This document shows positions 35,569 through 46,945 of a DNA stretch of 64,000 nucleotides, piece after piece (within the stretch, counting starts at the first letter, position 1; each line of letters begins with the position of its first letter). The notes beneath the pieces were generated by a model, which did no database searches, had not been told where the DNA came from, and worked only from the letters and a program-made list of their open reading frames with translations. Location: assembly GCA_001599975.1 (NCBI GenBank), contig BCIO01000004.1, forward strand, positions 2,329,328-2,393,327, read 5' to 3'. The position numbers and the translations under genes are program-made. Source of the DNA: Cystobasidiopsis lactophilus. Lineage: Eukaryota > Basidiomycota > Agaricostilbomycetes > Agaricostilbales > Chionosphaeraceae.

Positions 35569-36773
35569 GGGAGAACAAGCAGGGAGGATTTGGGCGTGAA
35601 CTTGTCTCTAGACATTGCAAAGGTTCTCAGCAACGACGAATGACCTCAGCGCTTCTGCTCTGTTGGCACTAGAAGTCCTCCACGCAGCTCTATAAAGTAG
35701 GGTGAAGTGCTAAGAGCTTAGGGCCAAGCTTGGTTCCAAGTCTTTTTAAATAATTAAGCCGAGATGGTTCGCGAGTTTTGCGCGCCGAGCTTCCTGTTTC
35801 TCTTTGCCTTCGGCTAGCCCCAAGAGCATGCGCAGGCACAAAAATCAATCACAGCCAGTGTTTGTGTTTGAGCAGGGCCTGATCTTTCTCCATGTCGGTC
35901 TTCACAGAGCAAACGGGAGAAGCCCGGGCGTTTTGTGGGTGTGTGGCCGGACGAGCCTGCACAAATCGCCGAGAGGGTCAAAGCCGTAATAAGATGGCAA
36001 TAGGTCAGAGGACCAGATGGCAAAGGTCATACCAGACAAATGCATAGGAGATTCGGAGCGGGGCCGGGCCGGGCTGCTTTTCACGCGCATGACGGCGGGC
36101 ACCCTAACAAGCTCGAGAGATAGCAGAAAAGCAGACAAGCGGGAGGAGAAAAGGCTGGGCCAAAAAGAAGCTGAGACAAGGGACAAAAGCGAAGAAACGG
36201 GATCCGAGCGTTTAGGCGTGAAAGGGGAGCGAGCTGAGCTGAGAGCGACTCTTTTTTTTTCTTGCGCCCCAAAGGTGGAAGGCCGCCCTTCTTGCGCCCA
36301 AGGGAGAGAGAGGAGAAAGGGTTGTTGCTGGACGTCGACCCATTGATCGAGGGCGGCTAGACGAGAACACGAACAGCGCACACGCCCAAAGCCTTGCGAG
36401 ATCTTGATTTGACCGGAGACCCCAAATTTTCAGCCCACCACCTCATTTGATCTCTCTCCTGGACGACGAACAAGCTATCAGGCCGAGAGGCAGAGCACAA
36501 AGGAAGCCGCGTCGAGGTTGAAGCGCAAGAGTAAAGTGCTTGTGGGCGCGGCCAAGATTGACGCGGTCGAAAAGCTTAATCCGGCCTCTCGCCACTGGTC
36601 GAAGGCTGTCGGTCCCATAACACCCCAGCTCACTCCTCGACACAAGCGACCAAGCGCAGAGGACAGCCCCAGCAAAATTGTCAACAACAAGGCGCGCAAC
36701 CAGAAGTCGGGACAGTAGTCAGCGCTCAGGTCCTCCCTCCAAGACCTCTTCGCGGCTTTCCGTGCGATTCTCA
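35569..36773. other. Long intergenic/leader region upstream of CDC24
   Basis: 1.2 kb. Contains G/A-rich tracts at 36110-36240, a T-run near 36250-36260 and a short plus-strand ORF at 36518-36718 (MKRKSKVLVGAAKI...) that would be an upstream ORF if transcription starts early; no family resemblance. A long regulated leader for CDC24 is plausible. A 159-codon minus-strand ORF here has no coding character. Confidence 0.4.
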
Positions 36774-39700
36774 ATGGCCGCCGTCGCCACCAGCTCGCGG
36801 CTGCACTCAGCCAGCGCGAGCGCGAGCCTGGACAGGGTGCCGTCCAGCTCCAAAGTGTCAGTCTACTCGATGCAGTCCGAGGCCGGGCAGGCGCAGGCAC
36901 CTCAGGCCAACCTGCTCGCCGTGCCCGCCAACCACCTGTCGCTCTACCAAAAGTCCATCCTGGTCAGGGAGAGGCTCGCGCGCGTGCCAGGCTTCCAGGA
37001 CAACTTCCTCGAGCCGAATGCGCCGTTTGCCGCCGCCGACTCTGATGCCTCCGTGCCCAACGACCCCGTCTCCATCGTGTGCCACTGCCTCCGCCTGGGC
37101 ACCTCCCTCTGCTTCCTCTTCAACGCCCTCCACCTCGACAAGGAGCTCGAGCTGAACCCGGACGCCAAACCGAACAACATTTCCGCCTGCAAGAAGGGCG
37201 CCGCCCACTTCTTGATGGCTTGCAAGAAGGACCTCGGCTGGAAGGACGACGACCTGTTCACCATCACCCAGCTCTACGCCCCTGACACGACCGGCACGGT
37301 CAAGGTGCGCTGCTTTTTCCCACACCCAGAAAATTCGTGCTCCCTCCCCCTAACTTTGTTATGCGACGCGATTGCGCAGGTGGTGGATTGCGTCTTGAAG
37401 CTGCTGGGCGAGCTCGAGCTCCGGGGCTTGCTGCTCGAGGCCGCCAGCCAAGAGTCGGAGGACGACGTGACCGCAATGGACAGCCGGGCCCGCGTCGTCA
37501 AGGAAATCCTCGACACTGAGCGCACCTACGTCGCCTCGCTCGAGATCATCCAGGTGCGCTTCCCAGCCTTGCTACAGTCATTTGTCATGTGTCTGACTGT
37601 CTTTGAATACTAATCGCGCAGGACTACAAGCGAGTGCTGTCGCAGAACGAAGTCATCCCGCACGACCTCATCCACCAAATCTTCATCAACCTGGACGCCC
37701 TCGTCGACTTCCAGCGGCGCTTCTTAATCGGTGTCGAGGCCCATGCTAGCCAGCCGCCCGATTCGCAGCGGTTAGGGCACCTATTCGTTTCCATGGTGAG
37801 AGGGTCCACGCGTTCCACTTCTAAGTTCTTCCGGCTCAACTTGCCACCCGCCCTCACACACAACAGGAGAGCTCCTTCAGCGTCTACGAGCCCTACTGCC
37901 AGAACTTTGCGACGGCCAACAACCTCATCGAGGAACAGAAGCCCGTCCTGGAAGTGCGTTTTGCCTCCTTTTCCCTCCCGCCTGTTCCTTTGATCGGGGA
38001 AGCTCATCGTTCGCGCGCACCATTCAACAGAGCTTTAAAGGCGTCTTCCAACCCTCCGAACTCCACGCCCAGCTCATCAAACCCGTCCAGCGGGTCTGCC
38101 GATACCCTTTGCTATTAGAAGTGCGTTTCTCGTTTCGTCACTTCTCAGCCCGGGCAAGCTGATTTGGGCCAACCCACATTACAGCAACTCGTACGAGTCA
38201 CCGACCCATCCACACCCCATTATGACGAACTTCAACGCGGCCTCGAATCCTCCAAGCGGGTCACCGAGCGCATCAACGAGGCCAAGCGCCGGTCCGAGAA
38301 CGCGCAGGCCGTCATCGAGCTTGAGAAGCGGGTTGAGGACTGGAAGAACCACGACGTCAACGCGTTCGGCAACCTGCTGCTCGAGGACACGTTCTGGGTG
38401 ATCAAGAACGACAGCGAGCGCGAGTACCACGTCTACCTCTTCGAGCGCATCATCCTCTGCTGCAAGGAGATTGGCGTCAGCACCAAGAAGTCGGGCCGCT
38501 CCAACTCGATGATCGCCAACAAGCGGCAGTCGACCCGGAGGAAGCCCGACCTCCAGCTCAAGGGGCGCATCTACATCAACAACGTGATGCAGACCACCCC
38601 GCTCTACAAGAATGGTGTGTGACCCTTGTCGCAGAATATTTCAGCTACCAGGGCTCATCTTTGTCAATCATGCTCGCAGAACAACACCAGCTGCAAGTGA
38701 CTTGGAAGGGCGAGAGCGGCAACGAAAACTTCAGCATCAAGATGCGCAACGAGGACACGCTCCACCTCTGGCGTCGGTCCATCCAAAAGGCCGTCGACGA
38801 GCTCGCGCTGGCCCGGCAACGGCAGCGCGCCAGCGCTAGGAACCGCGGCCTCACCAGCCCGCACAGCCAGTTCCCAAATACCCCCATGTCCGAAATGGGC
38901 ACGCCCTCGATGTACGCTGGCTCCGATTATCGCCAATCGGCGCACGGGAGCGGCAGCGGGGCCCACAACGTGTTCGACGATGAGCATGGCGACTACGTCG
39001 ACTCGCTCGAAGGCCGTCGCCGGCCCACCCAGTCTCTGCCGCCAGGCTCAAGGGACCGGGACAGCTCCAGCCTGCGGCCGCGCGCCCAGACAGAAGACTC
39101 GTCCTCCGCTGTCATCAACCAGTGGCGCAACCAGACCCCGTCGACCATGCCCAACTTGCCCCGCGGCACCTCCATGTCTTCCAACGCGTCAGACGCCTCC
39201 CTCCGCAGCTCAGCCTCTAACCGAGCCTTGCGCAACAAGCAGAGCCACGACTGGGGCTCGCTCAGCGGCCGGATGCCCAACTTTGACGATGACATCCGGT
39301 CCGCGAGCTCCGGAGGGGAAACGGTCAAGCATGCCATCTCGAGGAACGGTTCACAGGTCAGCTTGCCTGCCACCTACGCGTCAGTGCCCTACCCGCCTCC
39401 GCCGATGCGAAGTCGGTCCGCTTCCAGCCCGCACGTCTACCAGCAGCCCGGCGGCCAGCCAATGTCGAGAAACGGCTCTCAGGCATCTACTAATGACGCC
39501 CACGTCCCCAGCGTGCCACCTCTTAACCTTCTCGGAAAGGGCAAGGGCAACATGTCCTCGGCCACTTTGCACTCGTCGGCTTCGGCCTCGACCAACGACG
39601 ATGCCCGGCGGTTCAGCCAGTCCAGCATGGGCTCGCACCGCTCTTCTGGTGACTCGTCCCAGTCCCAGTCCTACACCAACGTCACCTCGCCGTCGAGCGT

Positions 39701-40034
39701 CTCCGACAAGACCAACATGCCCTTCCTCACCCACCGCCTATACAGCGGCGACGCCGTGGCCGTGCGCATCAAGGTCCGCTACGGCAAGGACGCCTACGTG
39801 ATCGCGGCGCTTTCCTCCATCCGCTTCCCCGAGCTGGTGGAGAAGGTGGTCCGGAAGATCCGGCTGTGCGGCGACCAGGCGCAGATCGACGAGCACTCGG
39901 TCCGCCTCCGATACGAGGACGAGGAGGGCGACAAGATCCTCATCAGCTCGGACGAGGACATCACGCTCGCTCTGGAGGGCGCCCGCTTCAACCCGGCCTC
40001 TGGCGGTCCGACCTTGACGGTCTTTGTCGACTAG
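36774..40034 (+). CDS. CDC24: Cdc24, Rho/Cdc42 guanine-nucleotide exchange factor
   Basis: Polarity GEF that loads Cdc42 with GTP at bud or tip sites. Exons 36774-37304, 37380-37553, 37622-37795, 37867-37953, 38031-38120, 38185-38614 and 38635-40034 keep frame throughout and give 961 aa. Domains: CDC24 calponin-homology-like region (~60-180, SLYQKSILVRERLARVPGFQ, then SIVCHCLRLGTSLCFLFNAL); DH domain (~215-390, RVVKEILDTERTYVASLEII, LIKPVQRVCRYPLLLE); PH domain (~420-570, VFLFERIILCCKE-like block, HVYLFERIILCCKEIG); a ~300-aa Ser-rich disordered linker; C-terminal PB1 (~875-961, IRLCGDQAQIDEHSVRLRYE, then DEEGDKILISSDEDITLAL), which binds Bem1. Introns cluster in the DH part; the linker and PB1 are one exon. 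Confidence 0.95.
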
Positions 40035-40636
40035 AGCCCCTACACATCCACGAAACCTCTCCATCCCGCCCTGGCAAATACCCTACCACCTCGTTAACCA
40101 GAAACCTCAGCATGTACATCATCCAGCATCTCGGCCTTCTCCCTCTTTATGGCACAGAACCACACTCGTTTTATTCGTCACGTTTCCGGCCCGCCTTTAG
40201 CGTCCAAGAATATCCAGACTCGCACCTTCGACACCGTCCAGTGTTCAGCTTTCGCCCCTTCTCGGCTTCCATTTTTGGGTTGTGTGTTGCGGGATCTCTC
40301 TTTTCCAACTCTCTCTTACGAACGAAACCCATCAAACGGCTTATCATATCGACCTTTCGCTTCTTTCGCTTTCGTCTTCTCATTTTACGCCTCGGAGGCT
40401 CCTCCATTGTAACAATATCTTCTCTTCGTTTGCGCCTCCCAGCTTGTTTCTCATTAGACGAATTTGAAAGCTCAATGAATATATCTCCAATTCGAAGCTG
40501 TGGATGAGTGAAGATACTGGACAAATCTAATGGTTGATTGAGGCAAGGGAAGCATGCTAATTACAACGGCTCGGTGGCGAAGGCATGTCCGGCTACAAAG
40601 GAAGCCCTCTCGCCGCATACCAGATCCAGACAGCAT
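40035..40636. other. Convergent 3' intergenic region
   Basis: 602 bp between convergent CDC24 and orphan A stops. T/C-rich tracts, no gene seen. Confidence 0.5.
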
Positions 40637-42672
40637 TCAAAGACGAAGCTCTCGACGAATCGAGTGCCGAGTGAAAGCCAGACGTGGCCACTCCAGGAAA
40701 TCGCGATATGGCCGCTCGCACATTTCGGCGTCGCCCTTGAGGTGAAACCAGCAGTCATTGCCTTTGACCTCAATGAGCACATCCATGTAATGTATGTTGC
40801 CAAGTTGGACGGTGTGAAGCACGAAGGGGATGTGCTTTTGGTCCCAGCAGAGGGCCGCGTTTTCGCAGGCCGATATTTTATCCCGGAAAAGCGTTGTGTC
40901 AGTAAGGTCATCGTGCACAATAAAGCTGAACTGGGAGTTCCGGCCTTCAAAGACTTTGTTGTGACGGAAGCGAAAAGCATGATTGGTACCGTTGGTTGTT
41001 AGAAGTTGGCCATCGACCAAGGGCAGGTGGATTCGGTCTAGGGCAGTCGACTTGACGACTTGAAGAGGCGCATTCGGTTCCGGTTTCTTGAAGAAGTAGC
41101 TCAAAGGGGCGCAAGCGGGGAGAAGAACGGTGCGCTCTCGCTCGTTGCTTTGAGACAGCAAGACCTTGAGCACTTTGAAATGGATCACAAGTCCACCTTT
41201 AAGCTCGTCGATGCGAACGTAGAGCGTTTCCTGCACATGAAAGCTCAGCATATGAAATTTGTTCCAACTGACAGAGGTCTAAGTCTGGAACTCACAGCTG
41301 CAGCAGAAACCTTGGCCATCCCATTCTTTTCGCCTAAGTGCTGGACGAAGTGGCTTATTGCCCGGCGGTTGTTGGGGTCACCGAACACATCGACATCGGC
41401 CGCGACTACTGGGTGGAAACAGCCTTCACCAGATGGCTTTGTAGTAGATGGGCGATGCGTCGCCCAGCACGAAACACCATCAAGCTGGAACAAAATAGGA
41501 CGCTTGACCACTTGCTTCCAATTTTCCGTACCCGACTCGGCCCCGAGCTGTTGCCACGACGCACGGCGCTGTAGTGTCTCTCGGACTGACAGGCACCGCA
41601 CAGTGGTGAAGCGGCACAAAGAGGCCAGAGAAAGAGGTACAGCGCGAATCGTGGGGCCGATTTTGTCACAGTCAAAGACCACAGATGCTGAAGCTCCAAC
41701 AAGCAGCCAAATCCGTGCAGTATTTTGTCTTGTAGGTAAATCCATTTCCGCAGGCCATGATCGATATCCCGATAATCGGAGAGCTTCGTCTTTGATGAAC
41801 ATAAAGGGCTGCGTGAACACATTGGCTAAATGTTCGATGCAGTCGTCGTTGAAGACAAGGTGCAAGGACGTCCGAGCAGATTCAAATCGAGCGGCGAACG
41901 CGTCCATATCGTTGATATCAACGTTTGTGGCCAAAGAGGGGATGACGACCAGACAACAGACGGAAAACTCCCGAGAGCATTCGATTTCGATGACCGCCAA
42001 CGACTGGGAACCAGAGACGGGCGCATCAGACTGCCCTTCAGCGACTGAAGGCTTGTGCAAGGTGAGAGTCTTCTGTAAGAAGGGCAAGAAAAGGCGTTTC
42101 GCTGCCTCCAGAAAATTTGTGGTTGGCGTGGCGTGAAATTGTCGGTCCTTGGTTTCCAAGGCTCCCGGGAACGGCTGGGGAAGACCAGCGAGCTTTACAC
42201 CAAAAGCTTGGCACATGAGGTGATTACGGCTAGCCGCACGTATGCTGAACTGTGAAAGACGGCGTTCCGGAGGAAACGCACGACGAGCTGCGATTTGTAC
42301 AACCACCTCCCTCTTGTCTGCCACGAATGTCAAGCCACGGTCTTCAAGACGCCAAAAAACATCTTTTTGCTCTTCTAAGAACAGCAGGATGCCCAAGATG
42401 CAGTAAAGGTCTTGGTCGGAGGAAGCACCTTCCCGGCACTGGAGGCTGAAACTCTCGGCCGTGGCGTCGGAGCGAAGCCGTATCGTGATGAGATAAACTG
42501 GGTTGGAGGAGGGACCTGACTGTGCTTCATACTTGATCTGGGGGTATTGCATTGACTCCTTTGGGCCTGACGGTGGAACCTTTGTCGGCTGGCGCGGATT
42601 GCGTCCTTTGGGCTTCAAGGCCATCCGTCGAAATTCGTCGAGAGATGTCGGCAGAGGTGGATTCTTGTGCAT
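40637..42672 (-). CDS. Orphan family protein A (656 aa), paralogue of the gene at 48105
   Basis: Family not recognised. Two exons: 41296-42672 and 40637-41230, phase-0 intron of 65 bp, 656 aa. It shares its whole architecture with orphan B. Shared blocks: N-terminal DLYCILGILLFLEEQKDVFW; FAARFESARTSLHLVFNDDC; LSGYRSWPAEMD; ISHFVQHLGEKNGMA just before the intron; and in exon 2 KISACENAALCWDQKHIPFV, DCWFHLKGDAEMCE and RPYRDFLEWPRLAFT. It lacks about 60 residues present in B before the ISHFVQHL block. No signal peptide, membrane segment or zinc motif is visible; predicted soluble. The strongly conserved Trp, Cys and Arg positions suggest a folded, perhaps enzymatic or binding, C-terminal domain. 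Confidence 0.75.
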
Positions 42673-42799
42673 GCTGGAGACGTTTGAGGTTCAGGGTGAG
42701 AGGCAGTTGGAATAGAGGGCGCTGGTGGGCCAGGACAAAAGAGGCTGGAGAGGACCTAGCCGCCAATGCCCTCTCGAGTTTTCGTTTCAAGAAGGGTCA

Positions 42800-43135
42800 C
42801 CGATAAGGGGAATGGCCAGACTGAGTCCTAGCAAAAAGCCTGACGTCTCAAGAGTCGTTCAACCCGAACGCATTCTCGTCGCGAGGTTGCAAGGCCCTGG
42901 ATTGCTGGGGCAGCAGCCGGCCAATTGAAACGGGTATTCAGGCTCTGTAAGGCAATCCAGAGGCGTTCAAGGGCACAAAGGCAGAGGCCAAGCTGGTCAA
43001 TGCAGAGCAACTTGCTCTGGTGACCCACGCGTCGATTTCGCACCCCACCGGCCCTCGTAGTCAGAGTTCTGGTCAGCGACTCTCAGTTCGACCATCTCAA
43101 GGCTCTCGCGCGCGTGCTCAAGAACTGAGCAGGTA
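42800..43135 (+). CDS. Possible small gene, unknown
   Basis: A short segment reads like coding sequence: ESFNPNAFSSR, then after a probable intron (~42886-42951) EAFKGTKAEAKLVNAEQLAL and VTHASISHPTGP. It could continue unspliced to a TAA at 43133-43135 (...RARAQELSR), or be spliced at ~43056-43086 to FDHLKALARVLKN-stop at 43126-43128, although that join does not keep phase. I could not find a convincing start exon; one candidate ATG lies near 42764. The 5' end overlaps the region just upstream of orphan A. Treat as tentative. Confidence 0.25.
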
Positions 43136-43879
43136 AGGCCTCTTTGGACAAGGCGTTTTGCCACCGAAGGATTGGCACAGGTGGCAAAAAAAGGACCGCC
43201 ATGCGAAAAGCCCCAAAAGTTTCTTGCATGAAAGAGTAAAAAACGACCAAAGAAAGAAGTAGGAAGATGGAAAAGAACAACAATGATTTAGGTAGAGCGA
43301 ACCCCAAAGAGCGTCCAAGAGGAGAAGAGAACGAAGCGACCAATTTCCCATCAGCACGATTCTTCTCGCCCCAATCCACCAATTTTGCTACCCTGGTGAA
43401 TCCACCACCAAGCATCGTCCATGAAAGTCCTTGCCCTGCGCTTAAAGAGGTTGGGTCTTGCTAGAGAAAAGAAGTCGTTCTAAGGAAATTGGAGTTTTTG
43501 TCGAAGTTGGAAGTTTGCGAGGGGGAGACGTCTAAGGACCAGGGGGCGTTTTAAGAGATGCGACAGGGAGCAAAGAGCTGGAGGTGTCGGACGAGCTGGT
43601 GGAGGAAGAAGCTGGGCACGGTTTGGTGGGCCAAAGAGATGATGAAAAATGCTGAGAGGGTGGTTGGTCGTTTCGGTCCTTTTGAACCCTTGAACTCTTG
43701 AGGTTTAGTTCCCAAGAAAAGAATTGTTGCGGTTTCCATTTATTTGCCCTGAGGGGCTCTGCGAAGACGTGAAGGCAAACTGAGCATGTGGAACGCAGTT
43801 GAAGCCCAGACCGGTCACTCACTCCCTAAAAAGTAGCGAAAGCGAAGCGGCGATGGTCAGTGCTAGAACTGTTAGAAGG
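43136..43879. other. Intergenic, eIF5A 3' region
   Basis: Purine-rich on plus strand (43190-43350, 43460-43560). No supported gene; a 96-codon minus-strand ORF has no family features. Confidence 0.4.
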
Positions 43880-44824
43880 TCAAGAACAGACGAACTTCTG
43901 GGCAAGGGCCATCTGTGGGAGGCAACAGCATGGTAAGCGACTTGGAGGCAAATAGCTTGAGGCGAAAACTCCTCACCTCGATGCCCATGGCGGTGACGAC
44001 GGTGATGACAAGCTGAAGACAAAAGCATCGGCATTAACACTTAGAACTAGGAGCGGTGAGAGCGAGGGCACCCACCTCCTTGCCATCGTCGAAGCCGGCG
44101 CGGATCTCGTCGCCGAGCTCGCCCTCGGGAACCTTGACGTCGTTCTTCTCGCCGCCCTCAGTGGTCATCAAGTTCACTGTGGATACCAGCTTTGATTTGA
44201 GCCAACCGTTTCGAAGGGGGCTTTGAAAGTTGCAGGCAAGAACGTACAGAAGTCCTCGTCGATGTTGACCAAGGTGTATTCGTTGCGGACCACGTTGGGG
44301 ACATCCATGTTGTGGGTGGAAGGGGAGATCTGTGCAAAACGATGGCAGTCAGCGAAAAAGGCCTGACAATCGCTAAAGGGGGTCAAAGGGTCATGCGCAC
44401 ATCTTCGAGCTTCTTGTTGGTGAAGATGTCAATGGCGATCAAGTGGACCTTGGCGTGTCCGTGCTTGCCAGTCTTGGAAGTGGACATGTCGACGATCTGC
44501 GCGTACCAATGACAGGGCTGTCAGCGGGGGAGAAACGCGGACGAAGGCCAAGGGCCGAGAACGCACCTTGCAGGGACGACCCTTGATGACGACGTGTCCG
44601 CCCTTGCGCAGAGCAGAGCACTGCATGGGGAAGGTCATCGAGGCGCCGGCATTGGCAGACTCGCTGTGGGCGCGGCAGTCAATTTTGCGCAACCCAAAAA
44701 ATTTAATAGGCTGCTGGGCACACTCACAAGGTCTGTTCGTGTTGCCTGTGGATCGGACGCCAAGGTCAGTATACGCAGCCAATACAGTCAGACAAGCGGA
44801 CGCCACCCACTCATCGTCAGCCAT
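43880..44824 (-). CDS. EIF5A: Translation factor eIF5A (hypusine-containing)
   Basis: Cytosolic elongation/termination factor needed for polyproline translation. The hypusination loop is exact: [20 protein letters not shown], the modified Lys lying between TG and HGH. Upstream [20 protein letters not shown] and [12 protein letters not shown]; downstream [52 protein letters not shown]. The 5' end is built from tiny exons: 44811-44824 (14 nt, MADDE) and 44728-44745 (18 nt, QHEQTF), then ESANAG. Further introns fall after PCK, LED, EDF, GKE and GIE. The tail [10 protein letters not shown] after the last intron differs from the usual ending, so the final join is less sure. Eight exons for ~160 aa is intron-dense. 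Confidence 0.93.
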
Positions 44825-45156
44825 TGTGGGCAAGAAGGAGGGCGGGCCGAGGAAAAAAGGGTTGCTGCTCGAAAAGAACAAAAAATTGGGCCTGAAGAGC
44901 TGCTTTTCGCGCGCCGCCGGTCAGCTCAGCGGGTGCGTCTGAGCTCAAGGACTACGCACAAAGCGGTTTCAAGTGCTTTCTCAAGGGGCGGTGTGGAGGA
45001 CGGGGCCAAGAAGCCGTCTCGCTGGACTCGCCGAGCGAGTTGCGGTCTCTAATGGCACGTGGTAATTCCCAGCCCGCAGGTCGCCAGGTCAAGTGTGCAG
45101 ATCGAGTAAAGTGTACAATTTGGGGCATCAAGTCGTTCTCTAAAGCGAAGTGGGTT

Positions 45157-46082
45157 CTAGGGGAGAGTGGCGTCCTCCATGAATCTCCCCAATGCGCATG
45201 AGCAATGGTCCCCCAAAGCGCTTGATGAAAGCCAGCGCGGCCAGCCAAGGCGAGCAAGCAAGTTTGAACTATCGTCCGTCTGCCAACCATCAAAGAGCCT
45301 CAACACCCTGGAGCATAGACCGGAAACAAGGAAGGCCGACTGACACTTTTGCAGCTCCCACTCCTTGTTGTCCAAAGGGCAAACCTGGCGCGTCTTCAAC
45401 CAGCGCGAGATGCAGTGGAAATGAAAGGCATGCTGTGAGATGTCACGACCTCAAGGATCAGACCTTGCTGACTGATAGCAGGGGGGACGGTGGCGAAACT
45501 CACGTTGCAGATGCCCCAGGCCACCGTGCACTCTTCGTTAGTCGCTGAAGCTTGGTTGGCTTGGCAGTCAATGCCTGTGCGGAAGGATGGCGATATGAGC
45601 ACAGGCGACACAAGTGCTAGAAGGGCAGTGGCAAAGCAACGCACACAGCTCCATGATGTGATTTCTGCCAACATTCGCCTTTCAACTACAGTTACAGCTG
45701 TAGCAACAGGATCACACTGACTTGCAGATGGCACTGTGTTGTCCCAAGCGGTCTGAGCTCAGTCTAGGAAGAGCAAGAGGCCTGTCCGAGCGCACCAGTT
45801 GTCCACGACAATGTCCCACGCCCAGAGCGACACGGCGTGCCCTGTAAGTCGGCAATTCGCCTCAAGACACTACGGCCTGATGTAGAAGAGCAGCTTACAC
45901 TGGGACCGGCAAGGTTTGAGCCCAGGTTCAAGCGCGCTCTGACAGGGAGTTGGACAGGCAGCCCACCTTTTTGACCTCGAATCGCTTCTGCTCGCCGCTT
46001 GGCTTGTCTCTATATCGACGCAGCTAAGATCAGCAACAGTAGCGGCTAATGCAACGCGAAGAGGGGAACCATACATGTCCAT
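45157..46082 (-). CDS. RBX1: RBX1/Hrt1, RING-H2 subunit of cullin-RING ubiquitin ligases
   Basis: Recruits E2 to SCF and related ligases. The protein is spread over very small exons: 46075-46082 (8 nt), 45967-46009, ~45790-45841, 45722-45733 (12 nt), 45645-45664 (20 nt), 45504-45574, then from 45432 downward. Spliced reading: [94 protein letters not shown], i.e. all zinc ligands of the RING-H2. The join between the second and third exons needs a GC donor or another small shift. The usual last residues (YGH) are not evident; the frame runs to a stop at 45157, so the C-terminus is uncertain. Divergent from IMP2 with 59 bp between starts. Confidence 0.85.
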
Positions 46083-46141
46083 CCTGCGCGAGGTGCTCGA
46101 CGTCTAGTTCCAAGAGCTCCTTGGAGTCGAGCAAGCGAGCG

Positions 46142-46945
46142 ATGTTCCGGCGTTGGCAGCGTCTGGTCCCCGCCTTCCTCCGAGACTTCAATTACAAGCT
46201 GCTCTACTGGGTGCCCGTGGCTTGGTTCGCGGAGGAGCACATCTGCTTCGTCTGCGGCATCACTGGAAGGTGAGCTCTTTCGACTTTCTCAATTTTAACT
46301 GGCGCTTTCGTCCCTGAGTCTTCTTTGGCCTGCTAGATCCATGCAGGTGTGTCTAATGAAGCTACGCTAGACTTTCTGTCCAGAGTCTCAAGGCAGGAAC
46401 GGGGCCCACAGCCTTCGCTCAACCCAGACTCGTCCCAGCTCCGACAAGACGTCGTGCTGCTGAACAAGATGGTGACTTTCGACCCGGCCGGCTCTCTGAA
46501 GCGAGGGGACGTCGTCGTCTTTCGCCACCCTAGGGAGCCCGGCGAAATCGCGGTCAAGCGCATCTTGGCCTTGGAGGGCGACACCGTCCAGACCCTCAGA
46601 GTCTACCCGGACAAATACGTCAAGGTGCCCAAGGGACACGCTTGGGTCGAAGGCGACGAGTCGTACCATTCTAGGGACTCGAATTACTACGGGCCGGTGG
46701 GTTTTGCACTCCTTCCTTTGCCGGGGCGATACTGGATGCCGACTGGCCTACAGATCTCGCTGGGCCTAGTCACTGGGAAAGCTGTGCACATCGTATGGCC
46801 GTATTGGTGTGTGTCTTTCTGTCCTGAGGCATTGCTGGGCGACGAGATCTGATCGTTGTGGTAACCCTGCAGGCGCTTCGGACCGGTCCCGCACAATTTG
46901 AACCCTAGCTGGCGCAAGCGAGTCAAGCTGGCTGAAAAGTCGTGA
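46142..46945 (+). CDS. IMP2: Mitochondrial inner membrane protease subunit 2 (Imp2-like)
   Basis: Type-I signal-peptidase-like serine protease facing the intermembrane space. Exons 46142-46269, 46337-46346, 46412-46696, 46754-46806 and 46873-46945 give 182 aa, all in phase. Catalytic Ser lies in GRSMQPSLNP; its codon is inside a 10-nt micro-exon (A-TCC-ATG-CAG). The Lys of the dyad is in IAVKRILALEGDTVQ. Also VFRHPREPGE, VPKGHAWVEGDESYHSRDSN (box D/E), YYGPISLGLVTGKAVHIVWP. The N-terminal segment LLYWVPVAWFAEEHICF is the single membrane anchor. IMP2 is preferred over IMP1 because of the extended DxNPSW-type tail (HNLNPSWRKR) and box spacing, but IMP1 is not excluded. Confidence 0.85.

Noticed and set aside
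36241-36261. T-run near 36250 as a possible poly-A tail of a retrocopy or SINE
   Set aside because: Isolated short run with no flanking duplication or element body.
38980-39801. 273-codon plus frame inside CDC24
   Set aside because: Alternate frame of the Ser/Pro-rich CDC24 linker; CDC24 itself is in another frame through the PB1 domain.
41060-42136. 358-codon plus-strand frame opposite orphan A
   Set aside because: Antisense to orphan A, which has a homologous intact partner; the plus frame has no such support.
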